Shown: one piece after another, positions 9,343 to 19,136 of the stretch | Numbering within the stretch: position 1 is the first letter of the stretch | How the letters are laid out: each line of letters begins with the position of its first letter | Source: Trissonchulus latispiculum | Lineage: Eukaryota > Nematoda > Enoplea > Enoplida > Ironidae | NCBI GenBank assembly: GCA_030248195.1 | Contig: JASAND010010586.1 | Span: 61,835 to 125,834 of the forward strand | DNA: 64,000 nt | Direction of reading: 5' to 3' | Made by a program: the position numbers and the translations under genes | Notes under the pieces: model-generated | What the model saw: the letters and a program-made list of their open reading frames with translations, nothing else | Told to the model about the DNA's origin: nothing | Databases searched by the model: none

Positions 9343-10660
9343 ATGGGAAACGAACTATGGAGGACTCCGTCAGATTTGAATATTATTGATCCAAACTTTT
9401 AGGCACAATTACAGCGAACCAATTCTCTCTCACAGATTGACGTTCTTGCGCAGAAAGTTGATTGTTTGACAGCTCAGGCACCACCACTTATTCCGATGCA
9501 GAGCGGAACCTTCACTCTCCCAAGGGATCCGATCTCTTTGTTTTCTGGCCGACCAGGCGAGAAAATCAAAGACTGGTTTGTTACCTTCGATCTAGTAGCC
9601 GATGCACAAAGTTGTGATGACGTGCTAAAGGCAAAACTTGTTCCTGTGTACCTACGCGATCAGGCTCGCAAGAAGTACAAAGAACTGGACCCGGCAATCA
9701 AAACTGATTACCCACGACTAAGAGCGGAGTTGAGTAAGAGATTGGAACGGAAGGAAACATAAATGTTGGCAAGCCTCAGCTTGGCTTCTCGTCAGCAGAA
9801 GCCTAATGAGACGATTGCCGATTTTGCTTGGCTTATCCAGCAATTAGCGGATGACGGCTACCCAGATATGACTCCGGAAGCTAAAGACATTGTTGTTTTC
9901 CGCAGTTTTCTGCAGGATCTCCACCCATATTATAAGCGATCCCTTCTTCCACTAAATCCAGCCGATTGGTGCAGAAGGCTCAGCAGCTGGAAGCTCTTGA
10001 GGCTATCCATCCCCAGTATCAGCTGGCTGGATTGACGCCAAGTGCGCCATTGATAACAGATCAGTCACGCTCAGTGACTGTAGGTGCCGTAGCAGGAATG
10101 CTACCAGCTGTAAATGTGGAAACCGCCGGTGGCAAAACTGCTAGTTTGCAACAATCAATGGAACAGCTACAACAACAAATGCAAATGCTCACCCGTGAAT
10201 TGGCATAGCGGCGAACTGAACCCCTAAACGCCGGGGGAATGGGAACGGCCCCCGTAAGGAACAGGGCCCGCGACAGTTCACAACTGATTTACGTCCCATT
10301 TGTCAGTATTGTGGACGACCTGGGCACTATGCTGCAGCCTGCAGGCAGCGATTGGCTCAGGCACAGCAGATGCAGTCCTCACGAGGCAACAGAGATAACA
10401 GGAGTAATATGTTTACTGGTGGCGTCCGGCCGGGCATACTGCGAATGCCGCCACCCAGCAATTCTTCCGGCCCGCCTAGACGCCGTGTAAATGCTGTGTC
10501 TATGGGGATGACGAATAGAAATTCTATCCCATGCACCTGGACAGCGGACCGTGAAGAACTGCTTGCAGCCTTGAGACATGAGCGCGATACCAGTGCGATC
10601 CTGACCGAACAAAATCAACGACTAGTTGCTCAGGTAACAAATTCTCAGGAGTCGAGCCCC
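9343..10660 (+). pseudogene. gag: Gag remnant with CCHC zinc knuckle
   Basis: A plausible start is the ATG at 9343. In-frame stops occur at 9400 (TAG) and 9760 (TAA). The capsid-like part includes KIKDWFVTFDLVADAQS and later NETIADFAWLIQQL, typical of retrotransposon Gag. The frame shifts once near 9960 and again near 10,205-10,230. A glutamine-rich segment ends near 10,208. The zinc knuckle CQYCGRPGHYAAAC is at 10,301-10,342. From the knuckle onward the same open frame runs through a hydrophilic linker into the envelope-like signal peptide, with no protease or pol in between. The protein once formed particles; now it is non-functional. Confidence 0.82.
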
Positions 10661-10711
10661 CAAACTTCGTGCTCGTTTGTTAGCACCACTGCTGACACCA
10701 AGGAATGGGTT

Positions 10712-11089
10712 ATGGCTCCAGATGTGATCACTCGACTTGGAGTGGCTTCAAAGCTATCCACGTTTAGCACCCTACTGCTGTTCTTCCTCAGCGTCTTTTT
10801 AGGCTCCGTACATGCTGGAAATGTGCTCATGGCACCTGAGCATCCAATGTTGTGCATCTCGGATGAAGCCAAGACCTTTTGGAAGCTGCCAGAACCACGG
10901 CAGTGTACAGTTTAGTTTACGGACCCTGATTCTCAACCATTGGCAACTGATGTGCTTCTGTACAAGCGCAACTATGTTCAGTACAAGTCTAGAGCATATA
11001 AATGCACGAAAGTGAAGCAAGAAAAAGACGTGAAGACATACTTCCTGGGTAATCATCAGATAGAATTGGACAAAAAGGTTAATATCCGT
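10712..11089 (+). pseudogene. Envelope-like glycoprotein, 5' part (split by nested element)
   Basis: An ATG at 10,712 begins a reading frame with an N-terminal hydrophobic core (STLLLFFLSVFLGSVHA) that looks like a signal peptide, probably cut after VHA. The frame is in register with the upstream zinc knuckle. A TAG interrupts it at about 10,913, after which the same frame stays open to the insertion point at 11,089. The frame resumes in register at 21,079 beyond the nested retrotransposon. In retroelements such a protein would be a secreted or membrane glycoprotein. I cannot assign its fusion-protein class. Called from architecture, not from a recognised family match. Confidence 0.6.
11086..11089. 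other. Target-site duplication CCGT (left)
   Basis: CCGT directly precedes the left LTR and is repeated at 21,079-21,082 directly after the right LTR. A 4-bp duplication is usual for some Ty3/Gypsy integrases. Removing the insertion and one CCGT restores one continuous envelope frame, which independently supports the boundaries. Confidence 0.88.
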
Positions 11090-11727
11090 TGTAGAGATTA
11101 GGTTGAGCAAATCTGTGAACAAACAATTTTAATCACAGACATAGACCTGTAGAAAGTACGCTCTGAGAGCGTGACTCCCGTCAAGCAGATTTCTGGAAAT
11201 TTGAGAAGATTGCAACAGTTCGACAGAGTGTGTGCATGCCAAGACACCTAACGCCAGATTACCCTAGCCTAATATAAAAAAAAGAAATAGCAACTAGAAG
11301 TAAATACGAGTTTACTTTTTATACGCGAGTTTATTCTGAAATTCACACAAACTATTCACTCAAAATAATTACCCACATTCACTTGCCCCACCAGGCACCA
11401 GAACAAAATTTGAACTCAAAATAAAAGACAAAAACAAACCGACCAGAAAAATTCCACAGGCAGATACAGACAAAGGTGGGAAATAAAGGCGCCCAACTAA
11501 CAAGAATAATGAGGCGTAAACGTAACAAAGGGGCCCGGCTGTCCCAGACGAGAGTTTAAACTAGACTGACTTTGCGCGCTGAATTTTGAAAGAGAGTGAC
11601 AAATTAGCTAGTCCGGCCTTGGACCGTACACAAGAGTGTAAATTTAGTTTGAGCGGTCGTGAATCTAGCATTACATTTTAAACAATTTTAAGTTAGAAAC
11701 ATTGAAAATTGATTAAAATAATCCACA
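11090..11727 (-). repeat. 3' LTR of the nested element
   Basis: It aligns along its full length with 20,442-21,078. On the minus strand it reads TGTGGATTATT at its start and ends in CTCTACA. A TATA-box candidate (minus strand TATAAAAAG, nt 11,315-11,323) is intact here but altered in the other LTR. Substitutions between the two LTRs cluster in the first 55 plus-strand bases (five of about twelve). Confidence 0.93.
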
Positions 11728-11729
11728 GA

Positions 11730-11743
11730 CTACCCCCTCTTTT
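11730..11743 (-). promoter_or_regulatory. Polypurine tract of the nested element
   Basis: On the minus strand AAAAGAGGGGGTAG lies two bases before the 3' LTR. A polypurine tract here primes plus-strand DNA synthesis. The surrounding 16-mer occurs twice more inside the element, at 15,852 and 15,951. Confidence 0.8.
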
Positions 11744-11747
11744 GAAA

Positions 11748-14700
11748 CGCGCGACCTCGCCGCGGCCAAGGGCTCAAGGGTTAGTAATAAAATCAGATTA
11801 GCCTACGTACCCTACCTATTAGTATAGATAAAACAGGTTTTAGAAAATAACGGCAAAAAAAATAAAAATTTGCGTATCCCTCAAGCCCGGGTTCCCGGGG
11901 ATACTACTCGGGCCCCAACATACTACTACACATAGGGTGCTCCGAGACACAGCTAAAATTACGCCGAAACATATCGGGATACACAAACTAAACACATACA
12001 CACGGACTACACCGACTACACACAGAAAAGAACGGCTGGGGAGTCTCAGGAAAATAAGGAAATAGGAAAAGAATTTAAGGAAAATTTACAGAAAATTTTA
12101 CCCACGGACGAAACCCACGACAATGACCAATAACTCCCCCACCAAGATTAAATCTAAACCGTAAAAACAAATATATAAGTGAAACAGTAAACAACAAAGT
12201 TAGAATGAAAAATGGCAAGGGGGAGGGGGAGACTAGCGAGGCCATGGGGACGGAACCGGTAGTACATATATCATCACAACAAGAGACTTAATATTTAGAA
12301 AAAGTTCAACTAAGCAACCGCAAATGGCCAGTGAAAGGACCAAGCCATGGACAGAGAACCAGACCAAAAATCGGGGACCCTGCCGCCTGGGACGCGGGCC
12401 GGTGCCCCTCGGCACAAGCGACCCGCACGGAACCAACACCATACCGCACCTCATCACCGAGACTCACAGGCCCAACCTCCAGATAAAGATAGCAGAAACC
12501 GTGGGCCACCCGTAACAAACCGGGACCAGGGGACAAAAACATCCAAGTACAATAACAGGTACAGAAAGGAAGCGCTCGCAGTCAAGCAGGGACGGGGGGG
12601 GAGGGAAAGGAAAACTAGCATAAGTACAGAGTAATAAAATACAAAAAGTAGTGAACAAAACACAACCTACGTAACAACCAAAAATTTCAGGCCCGCAGGC
12701 CAACAAGACAGTTGATATCAGGCACTACGGCCTACAGTGCAAATACAAGGCCCGACTTGATTTTGAGAGAGGGAGACATGAGTCCACGGCAACCGTTGGC
12801 CTGGCTGAGCCCGACCGTCAGCAGCCGCAGACTGTGTCAATCGCAAAGAATCGTAGAATACAACTACGGAGTCCCGGTCCGGGGTTGACCGCCCACCCTT
12901 GGCCTCCCTGAGGGCGACCGAAGGCGACGGGCAACCACGGACCCGCCGGGATACGACAAATTGAAACGCCCCCAGTACTATTGCCTAAAGAAAAATGTAA
13001 GTAATTTGAGTAAAAAGAAAATAAAAGATAAAAGTTGATAAAAAGTTTTAAACTCAACTAGTACCTGCACATTTTAAATAAGAGACGCTGTCAAACAACA
13101 ATTTTTAAAGGAAATTTTTTTAAGAACAAGAAACTAAAATATCGTGAAATAAAAGAAAACGCAATTTTGAAAGGAAACATCAAGCAGGTACTCTAATAGT
13201 ATAGTGCGAAACACAATACTACCCCCCACAGCACAGATTAGTAACAAAACATATATTCCACCAAGCCACTACGGGCCAACACAAAATCCCACCCTGCCTG
13301 GACTAACGATGAGCCGCTGCTGCATTGCACAAAACGGGATCCTGATTTGAACCGGTCGAGGAATCCTTGGCCTCGCTGGAACGCGACCGCAGAGACCTCG
13401 ACGGGTTATAGAGAGCAGTTTTGGGCAATTCAATAACAAGCTTGACTCCGGGGTTACCCCAGACTGAACATCCAGGCTGGTCTGCCTGATCTGAACTCCC
13501 CGACTTTTGTTCTTCAGCCGAAGCTTTCGAACGCTCCTCTCCCACAGGAGGTGACGACTCATCACCCTTTCCAGTTTCGCCCTCCATTCCCCTGCAAAAG
13601 TCCAATTTTGATCAAGAAAACAGAAAAAGTTTCATACAAAACTTGTACACAATAAACCTCCCAACCACAATACATGACTACAAAACAATTACCACAGAGG
13701 ACGTCCAGGGGAGGGGAGGGTAGGCCCATACCGGCAACCAAAAGGGGATAGGAGCCTAAAACACAAAACGAAAATAATTAATCACAAAAACTAGTAAAAT
13801 TATGGGTTAAAGCTGGACAATAAATAAATAGATAAATTAAAACAACGCTAATATTAAGGTGTACGTATAAAACACAACATGCCTAACCGCACCACGTGCG
13901 TGCATGACAGACCGGTGAGAGAGGCCTCGGGTGCCCCCGAAAGAGTCCGAAGCTACTCCGATAAAGTTCAAGACACTTCATTAGACCACAAATTGGAATC
14001 ACGACTAAAATTTTGAAAACGTTTATTGCAAGAAAAAGGGCACTTTAGAAGAACCACTAGCTATTGAAAACTCCCCTGGAAAGATGAATTAAAAATGAAA
14101 GTACAGGGTAAAGATGCTGTTGAGGGCATCCGAACCTCAACGAACAAATTTTCAAGTTTTAGAGTGCCGACCGATGTCGATTCCGATTAACTAATTGTGT
14201 TCAGAGACTCCGAGGCTATCCAGCAACAAAGTCTTGGCCCGCAACGCTCCTTTTTGTTTTGTGCCGAGGTCGGCACAGTAAAACAAGGTGAACAGGGTGA
14301 ACATTGAATCTGTGCTGAGGTCGGCACAATACCAGGCGAACAGGATGAACATTGACCCAGGAGAAATTTACCTGAACCAAAATTGTTCCCGCTACGATTT
14401 TTGGAAATGATATGGATAGCGCTTCTTGCCCAAAAAGTTGCAGCCTCCCAGGTGCAGTTTCATTTTTGGCTGTGTCGACCTCGGCACAGATTAATGTGAA
14501 AACAAAAATTGCTTCCATGCAAATTCACCCATTTAATTTTGATTACGATAGATGTGTTCAAATAAACGCTTTTGAAAAACAAGAAAAACAACAAAAATTA
14601 ATTCGTCACACGTTTCCCAAATGCTGCTCAGAAAAATGAAAGGTGTGACGTGCGACATGGGAACAATCAAATTTGACCTATGCCCGGTACCAAAGCGCCT

Positions 14701-15407
14701 GGGGCCGTCTGCAGCCAACCCGTAGCGCCCCTGCCAAGCAGCATAGCAATCAAAAAAGAGCTCTTACCAACGTGATTGAAAAACTTAAGCTGTTCCTAGT
14801 GAGATCCCATGTACCATGTTACTCCCGAAAATGGTCCAATACGCAATACGCAACGTCAATCGTTTCCTAAAGAAATCAATTGAATCAATGGCGGAGGAAC
14901 GTTTAGCTGAAACTAGAAATAAAAACTATTGCAAGTGTACTGGTGGAAGGCAAAATTGTGACTAGTAAACGTGCAAAAAAATAAAATATAAAAGGGTTAT
15001 AGTGCTGAGCTGAAAAACTAAAATGTACGTTAAGATGTGCATACCTAAACTTATGAACCTAAAATTAACAAAAACAGGCAATAGTACCGGGATGAGAAAA
15101 ACGGTCAAGCAACTGAATCATGTCCGGAGCACTGAGCCCCGGACAAGTTCAAATTTAACATACTTTTTGGAGATGGAATTTATTCGTTTAGAAATTCTAA
15201 TATTTAAATTTGCTTCTAGAAAAGTATTCCAATAAAACAAAAAGAAAATTTGACAAAATTAGTGGGCCACATTTATATTTACGAATAAAATGGTTTCAGT
15301 CGGTTTATGTTAATGAGCTCCGGAGCAATAGCACTCCGGTTAAGGGACAGGCTTTCAAAATAAGAGCATGCTTTTCTGCAGCTATGAATGCCGGAGACTT
15401 AACCAGC
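11748..15407 (-). other. 3' internal region of the nested element without RT or integrase
   Basis: About 3.66 kb between the short pol-like frame and the polypurine tract. I searched both strands for YxDD, RNase H and DD35E motifs and saw none. It has a possible 100-codon ORF at 13,303-13,605 (minus), palindromic GTGCCGAGGTCGGCAC motifs at 14,263 and 14,312 with a relative near 14,470, and a 26-bp phrase shared with gag (ttggcctccctgagggcg, at 12,899 and 18,693). The region looks like an acquired or degenerate spacer. Confidence 0.6.
13303..13587 (-). CDS. Possible small hydrophilic ORF in the nested element
   Basis: An ATG-initiated ORF of about 94 residues (begins MEGETGKGDESSPPVGEERS), rich in Ser, Glu, Lys and Gly. 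Composition resembles a disordered protein. No homologue is recognised and no second copy is available to test conservation. It could be an accessory ORF or chance. Confidence 0.25.
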   Translation of the reverse strand: MEGETGKGDESSPPVGEERSKASAEEQKSGSSDQADQPGCSVWGNPGVKLVIELPKTALYNPSRSLRSRSSEAKDSSTGSNQDPVLCNAAAAHR

Positions 15408-15824
15408 TCAGGGAGCCAGAACTTTTCTGCCGCAGGTTTGGCCTCTGAAACTGGTAGGATGCGCAGAGCTAGTAGTTCTTAAATACGTATAGCCCGGTTT
15501 ACCCGGGTGAGCTTTCCGGACAATTGGAACTGGAACCCACTCCCCGGCTTCGGGAACCGCAGGCCCCGCTTTTCTCAAGGTCCCAGTGGACACAGGTGGA
15601 GGCCATACCCCGCCGAGTTGACTAAGCTGAAGCTCTGTCGTCCCGGGGGCTCCCCCAGAGAAGTTGATCGGTCTACAGACCGAGTCGTCTTCACCGGTGG
15701 AGGGCTCAACCTGTGGTACACGAGGCAACTCAACCCAATATTGTACAGTGTCAGAAAATCCCACAGAAATTAGTGGTGATGGCCTTTTGAAATCCTCCGG
15801 TGGAATCAAACAGGGTGTCAACAA
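15408..15824 (-). CDS. Pol-like N-terminal segment after protease, no RT
   Basis: 138 codons overlapping the protease frame by 7 nt in the -1 register; the initiation codon is unclear (TTG). The segment ISVGFSDTVQ matches VSVGFSETVR in the copy at about 53,197-53,226, so this frame was under selection. It contains ELQLSQLGGVWPPP, a motif like the upstream repeat ORF. No RT, RNase H or integrase motif follows. It may be the beginning of a Pol whose main part has been lost or replaced. Confidence 0.5.
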   Translation of the reverse strand: MLTPCLIPPEDFKRPSPLISVGFSDTVQYWVELPRVPQVEPSTGEDDSVCRPINFSGGAPGTTELQLSQLGGVWPPPVSTGTLRKAGPAVPEAGEWVPVPIVRKAHPGKPGYTYLRTTSSAHPTSFRGQTCGRKVLAP

Positions 15825-16957
15825 ACTTGATGAAAAAATTGGGGGGTGTCCACCCCCTCTTTTGAAATTTTAGGCGAATCCGGAGGAGCCATAGTCGTGT
15901 TTTCTTTCACAATTTCGAAACTCTGGCCTTCCTCCTCCTGATCGCCGCTTACCCCCTCTTTTGAAAAAGGAGCGCGGTCCGGATATTCTTCCTGGCATTG
16001 AAATACAATTTGTTTTTGCAGGTACATATCAAACGGAGAGGTCGGGCCCCGGACAGCAGGGGAGGTGGGGGCCAGAGCCAAAACTTCCGAGGACGGGAGT
16101 ATCCCCACATCTACATACATCACCGCAGGCTCGTCGTCACACCAATTTGCAACAAATTCCGAGTAAATTTCGGCTGACGACAATAATGGGTGGTGTATTC
16201 CTTGCATGTTCACCTCATTTGTAGAAAATAACAAATCCCACTGAAAACTTTTCATGAAATTGGTCCCTATTAACATCTCCCGTGAAAATTCAGGGGCCAT
16301 ATGAAAAGACCACCCATATTCTTTACGCCCCACCGTGAAACTTACGAAAACTTTAGCAGAAATTTTTAAAGGCGCGTTATTAGATGTCACTGCGGTGATA
16401 GGGTCCGGATGATGGAATCGAACATTGGCGCCCCCCTTCAAAATTCGCTTAACTGTCCGGGGACTGACAATGGATATGGCTGCCCCGGAGTCAATAATGG
16501 CCAAAATTTTTGTCCCCCCGGAACTGACAACTATGGCTGGTATATAGTCTGTGGCCGCTAGTACCTGCTCAGATTCGATTCCGGTGGACCCTCCCGGGGT
16601 TATCGCAACTGATGTTGAATGACCCAATGCAGGTTTTTCAGGTTGTGGAACATCTTTTGGAACATTTTGTTCTTCAGTGTCAGTTCCCACCGAGACATTT
16701 TCAGATCGAGAGCAGCGAGGGGCACCACCCCCTGCCAACATGGGAGAAAACCCCGCAGACCAAGACGGGGGTGGGGGCTGTTCTGCAAACATAAGCGAAT
16801 CATATTCTGTCTGAAACGGACATAACCGTTTTAGAAGAAAAGCCATGTCCTGAATTTGAGAAGTAATAGCAATACAATATTCCTCCATGAAATCGTACGT
16901 TTCTTTACGAATGGCTTGCAAGGTCGTGAAATTATGGACAACTTTTGAAAAAAACAT
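15818..16957 (-). CDS. Retropepsin-type aspartic protease frame of the nested element
   Basis: Cleaves the element's polyproteins. The ORF starts MFFSKVVHNFTTL at an ATG in the +1 register relative to gag. The catalytic motif ILAIIDSGAAISIVSP, a DSGA form of the usual D[ST]GA, is near residues 155-170. EMLIGTNFMKSFQWDLL is the second conserved block. The N-terminal 130 residues have no known domain but are conserved in the second family copy at 52.54-52.97 kb, which supports coding function. The frame ends at 15,818 in sequence that continues as an overlapping frame downstream. The ORF is longer than a bare protease and has no RT motif. Confidence 0.8.
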   Translation of the reverse strand: MFFSKVVHNFTTLQAIRKETYDFMEEYCIAITSQIQDMAFLLKRLCPFQTEYDSLMFAEQPPPPSWSAGFSPMLAGGGAPRCSRSENVSVGTDTEEQNVPKDVPQPEKPALGHSTSVAITPGGSTGIESEQVLAATDYIPAIVVSSGGTKILAIIDSGAAISIVSPRTVKRILKGGANVRFHHPDPITAVTSNNAPLKISAKVFVSFTVGRKEYGWSFHMAPEFSREMLIGTNFMKSFQWDLLFSTNEVNMQGIHHPLLSSAEIYSEFVANWCDDEPAVMYVDVGILPSSEVLALAPTSPAVRGPTSPFDMYLQKQIVFQCQEEYPDRAPFSKEGVSGDQEEEGQSFEIVKENTTMAPPDSPKISKEGVDTPQFFHQVC

Positions 16958-19136
16958 TATAAAGCTGTGCTTCTGTCATAGTCAAATCCAAGTGTTCCGC
17001 ATTCAAAGAATTTATCAGATCAGAGCCCCTACGGTCGGGTTCAGAGGGGTCCTTTCCACCCAAGGCTCCGCGAGCTGGCCGGGGAGAAACCATACCGACC
17101 TGAAAATGTCCCACAATTTGATTTGCCTGTTGTGCCGTAACCCCACGGGGTGCTGGAGACGCCCTCCCCGCCGATGGAGGCGCAGAATAACCCGCAACTC
17201 CAGAATCTGAAGCACGTACAAAAGTTTGATTTATATCCGGAATACCAGCATTAGCAAGAGTACGCTGAAATGGAATCGGAGAGCTGGTCGACGGCTCCGG
17301 AGACGGTTGAGAATGTGCATTTTGACCCCTAACATAAGCACCCTGTACGTTCGAACTGGCCCGGGGAATAAGGGGAGCAGGCAGAGGAGGGGGATGTTGG
17401 ACTGGGGGGTTGGTGGGATAATAGGGCGGAGATGGGGCCGGAGAATAATTTGCAGGGAAATAATAGTCGTACTGCTGAGGATACGAAGGTTGTCCCCGGT
17501 ATTGAGTTGGGTACGTATACTGTCCCACATGATCTACCCTCTCCGTAGGAGTACGATTTTTGTAGTCAGGAGGGGCCTTAGAGGGGTACCTGTCCCAGCA
17601 TTTGTCCGGAGAGTGCCCCCTACGTTTGCAGAATTTACAGGGAGTGGCAAACTTTTTCCGTTTTTCTTCCTCCCACTGCGTAAGAGCCTCTTTTAGATGA
17701 GATTCGAACCAATCTTTGATTTCACGAAAACCCAGACGAGAGGCAGCAGCTTCCAAGTTTGAGCTAGCAGAATTTTCGAATGGTTTTGGAGGCAGTGGTT
17801 TTTTCTCCGTACCAGCCTCCTCGACATAATAAACCGGTAAATCATATGAAAGGGTGTCCCCCTCCGGTTCGCGTACCTCCCGGGACTCTAACCGGTCGAT
17901 CACTCTCCGGACATCCTGCATGGTTGGGCGCTCATGTAAAAACAACGGGGCCAGTGCCGTAGCAAATTTGTCGTGGACCCCCGCAAAAAGCTGCTGAACA
18001 CATTCCTGTTCGCGCTCCTCCTGCGAATCCCACAGGTCGAGAGCCATAGCTTGAAGTTCCGAAATATAATGGCGCACAGATTCGTTGTGGTGTTGCTTTC
18101 GGTGAGCAAACGCCGAAAGCCTCTCACGCAACGAAAGCTGTGGCTTCGGGAACTGTGATTTGATCAATTCTAAAAATCCTTGATATGACTCAACGACTGA
18201 GGGCCCGCATCGGGAGGCGAAAATTTGTGCTTTCCCCGACAATTTGTTCCATAATAACCGCCCCCACTGGGTCTCAGGGATGGAATGAACAGCTACAGCA
18301 GATTCGAACTGGGGCAGCCAGTCTTCAAAGTATGCATATTTGGGGTCATATCGGGGGACATCCCTCAGAACCTCCAAATAATAACGAAACAAAGTCGTAT
18401 CATATTTTGAAACTGAAATATCTGTCGCCTCCATACTTTCAGGAGTCGGATGTCGAGAGACTTTAAGGGCTTTAGATGTTTTACGTACGTGATCAACCGG
18501 ATATGGAATTGGAACAAAAACTGGAGGAGGCGGAGGTGGGGGCCCCGGAGGTGGAGGAGCTGATGGCTGCTGTACGTACACTTGTTGTGGCTGCGAATGA
18601 GAGCCCGGAGAAGGACCCGCCGCCAAACCCTGCTGCACCGGGGGTGGGCCTCCCTGAGGGCGACCGTCCCCGGTGTGAGCCGACACAACACCCTTGGCCT
18701 CCCTGAGGGCGACCGCAGATGAGTGAGGCTCCAAGTGGTGCGGAACCTCCACCGGACTAGAAGGACGAGTTTGAGGCACAAAGTCAGCCGCGTGGACATG
18801 AGAAGCCACCATCTCCTGCATACAGTACGGAATCAGCAGAGCCCCATACAGATCTCGAGGTAACGTGTACCCGCCCATATGTGTGGAACGGGGAAGATGA
18901 TAAGTTATATCGTCCCGCCGTAAATTTTGAACCAGATGTGCGGCAACCGTCTGAACCGGAGCCCCAGGTTGCAACGGCTGGGAATAGAAATTTTGGCCAG
19001 AAATTATAGGGACATGGGGGTGGGGACCCCCAGAAGTTGCATGCTCCCCTTGACGTAAAACCGAGTCAGATGAGAAGGACTCGGACCCCTCCCCACTCAA
19101 CGAACCAGATCCGTGATTTACAGCCGAATTACAAAC
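16932..19136 (-). CDS. gag: Gag of the nested element
   Basis: About 730 residues from just after the TAA at 19,137; no obvious ATG near the start. The N-terminal 200 residues are P/Q-rich, with a run of prolines near 18,520-18,550. A capsid-like region follows (YFEDWLPQFESAVAVHSI, then RHYISELQAMALDLWD), matching the retrotransposon Gag fold. The CCHC zinc knuckle CKFCKRRGHSPDKC is at 17,598-17,639. A long P/Y/S-rich tail follows and the stop is at 16,932. A diverged copy of its C-terminus lies at about 52,340-52,550. The gene overlaps the protease frame by 26 nt across a run of seven T residues. Confidence 0.85.
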   Translation of the reverse strand, partial: VCNSAVNHGSGSLSGEGSESFSSDSVLRQGEHATSGGPHPHVPIISGQNFYSQPLQPGAPVQTVAAHLVQNLRRDDITYHLPRSTHMGGYTLPRDLYGALLIPYCMQEMVASHVHAADFVPQTRPSSPVEVPHHLEPHSSAVALREAKGVVSAHTGDGRPQGGPPPVQQGLAAGPSPGSHSQPQQVYVQQPSAPPPPGPPPPPPPVFVPIPYPVDHVRKTSKALKVSRHPTPESMEATDISVSKYDTTLFRYYLEVLRDVPRYDPKYAYFEDWLPQFESAVAVHSIPETQWGRLLWNKLSGKAQIFASRCGPSVVESYQGFLELIKSQFPKPQLSLRERLSAFAHRKQHHNESVRHYISELQAMALDLWDSQEEREQECVQQLFAGVHDKFATALAPLFLHERPTMQDVRRVIDRLESREVREPEGDTLSYDLPVYYVEEAGTEKKPLPPKPFENSASSNLEAAASRLGFREIKDWFESHLKEALTQWEEEKRKKFATPCKFCKRRGHSPDKCWDRYPSKAPPDYKNRTPTERVDHVGQYTYPTQYRGQPSYPQQYDYYFPANYSPAPSPPYYPTNPPVQHPPPLPAPLIPRASSNVQGAYVRGQNAHSQPSPEPSTSSPIPFQRTLANAGIPDINQTFVRASDSGVAGYSAPPSAGRASPAPRGVTAQQANQIVGHFQVGMVSPRPARGALGGKDPSEPDRRGSDLINSLNAEHLDLTMTEAQLYNVFFKSCP

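Noticed and set aside
12347..12634. 95-codon basic plus-strand ORF inside the nested element
   Set aside because: It is antisense to the element, low complexity, and overlaps several other chance ORFs in a GC-rich patch.
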